A DNA stretch of 64,000 nucleotides from Sympetrum striolatum (taxonomy: Eukaryota; Arthropoda; Insecta; Odonata; Libellulidae), in the NCBI GenBank assembly GCA_947579665.1, contig OX388351.1, positions 62,380,939 through 62,444,938 on the forward strand. Reading direction: 5' to 3'. Both the position numbers and the translations under genes were made by a program. Positions within the stretch are counted from its first letter, which is position 1. The number at the start of each line of letters is the position of its first letter. The notes beneath the pieces are model-generated. The model was not told the origin of the DNA and did not search any database. It saw only the letters and a program-made list of their open reading frames with translations. Below, piece by piece: positions 63,240 to 64,000 of this stretch.

Positions 63240-64000
63240 AAAGAGATATTCTGCAAGCATGCGATATATTCCGATGGCATCAGTTGTCACACTGACTTAT
63301 TCCATGCCATGTAATTTGTGACCTGACGGAATTAATAAATATTATTATAATAATGATTATTATTAATGTGCAGATTAAGTTGATAGTTATTTCTCTTTTT
63401 GGTTTTAAATGGCATGAACTTAAATTTATATTTGACTCATTTGGGGACTTATATCCTTCTTTTTGTTTCTCCAAGTTGTAGGGGTGTAAGACCACATAGA
63501 TCTTAACAGGAGATTATCAATGTTTGATAGATTAAGGTTAAATTTTTGATAATTTTAGCTACCAGGTTGATAGGATTTGATTTATTTTAAGAATTAAGGC
63601 GGTCGGTAGTGGTAATTGATGTAAATGCATTATTGTAAAACGTTTTGACTTAATTTAGGTTTTCCTTGGTTGTTTTTAAATTAACTATTGCGGCGCAGAT
63701 TTAAAATGGGAGAGAATAAGCATTGATAAGATTGGGTTTTGATTTTGTGCTCTTGGAACTCTTTCCTGGAGTAGAGGAGTTATATTAAATAAACGGGGCT
63801 GAGCCTTTTTCAGTGGGTAATTCATATGGTTTGTCCCTGTGGTGCAGAAGATCGGGAACGCGTGGGAACGGCGTTCCCATACTGGTTTTCCTCCGTAAAA
63901 AAATAGCCAATTTATTGCTAAATATTGATTTGGTAAAGCCTCTAATTCATTAACAGCCGTGTTCCAATATTTCTTTCTTTACAAGATTTGTGGCGATAAA
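63240..64000. other. No recognisable gene
   Basis: AT-rich sequence with short simple repeats (ATT)n near 63340. Confidence 0.4.

Overview
The window is nuclear DNA from an arthropod, most likely an insect. It is AT-rich and has GT-AG introns. It holds many animal-type transposons: piggyBac, PIF/Harbinger, P element, Merlin, MULE, hAT, pogo, Helitron, Penelope, BEL/Pao, Gypsy and several non-LTR families. I see no rRNA operon, no functional tRNA gene, no operons and no CRISPR array. The species cannot be named from sequence alone. Nearly all coding sequence is transposon-derived and broken. The only long uninterrupted frames are a 452-codon virus-like coat protein gene (3430-4788), a 553-codon LINE reverse transcriptase frame (50939-52600), a 331-codon glycoprotein-like frame (43563-44558) and the C-terminal 464 codons of a piggyBac transposase (49273-50667).

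Layout. 1-568: start of a PHD-finger ORF1. 1029-1317: Penelope tail with a hammerhead-like fold. 2464-5105: chimera of two inverted 166-bp LTRs, a Gypsy integrase tail and an intact partiti-like coat protein gene, inserted in the C-terminus of a piggyBac (5106-6783). 7612-8486: pogo remnant cut by a second piggyBac (8498-10196). 10200-11434: BEL/Pao fragments. 12351-13036: Harbinger. 13506-15420: Jockey-like LINE. 16695-17010: BEL/Pao integrase tail. 17369-18441 and 28535-29754: dispersed 1.1-kb repeat. 18689-19730: Merlin. 19853-22745: CACTA-like, MULE and hAT remnants. 23157-23228: tRNA-like SINE. 24091-26480: LINE ORF1 and endonuclease pieces with a P-element piece. 25560-25648: an 89-bp hairpin with TTAA ends.

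29813-30419: P element. 31357-32407: third piggyBac. 32846-35570: intron-containing hAT. 36425-36660: second Penelope-type end and a mariner tail. 36681-38748: pogo gene split by a partiti-like virus RNA polymerase fragment (37262-38311). 38760-40060: Gypsy and hAT pieces. 40126-40350: 5S-rRNA-derived SINE with a 12-bp target duplication. 40589-41962: third P element. 42011-42382: BESS protein. 43043-44558: piggyBac tail joined to a chuvirus-like glycoprotein fragment. 44555-46350: LINE RNase H and a Helitron helicase interrupted by a third Penelope-type end. 46795-48810: retroelement with LDD-type reverse transcriptase.

48864-54353 is a nested set. A Harbinger-type MADF-BESS gene, head-to-head with its transposase, is split by a TTAA-flanked piggyBac (49086-53199), which is itself split by a LINE (about 50775-52608). 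55733-57274: HARBI1-like pseudogene with four readable introns. 59660-60835: spliced DUF4806-like relic. 62698-63031: hAT-type MITE with an 8-bp target duplication.

The main result is the set of RNA-virus-derived sequences. A coat protein gene and a polymerase fragment, matching the two segments of a bipartite partiti-like dsRNA virus, lie 33 kb apart. The coat protein frame is fully open and sits between LTRs in inverted orientation, which suggests capture by retrotransposon machinery. A jingchuvirus-like glycoprotein relic is the third viral sequence.
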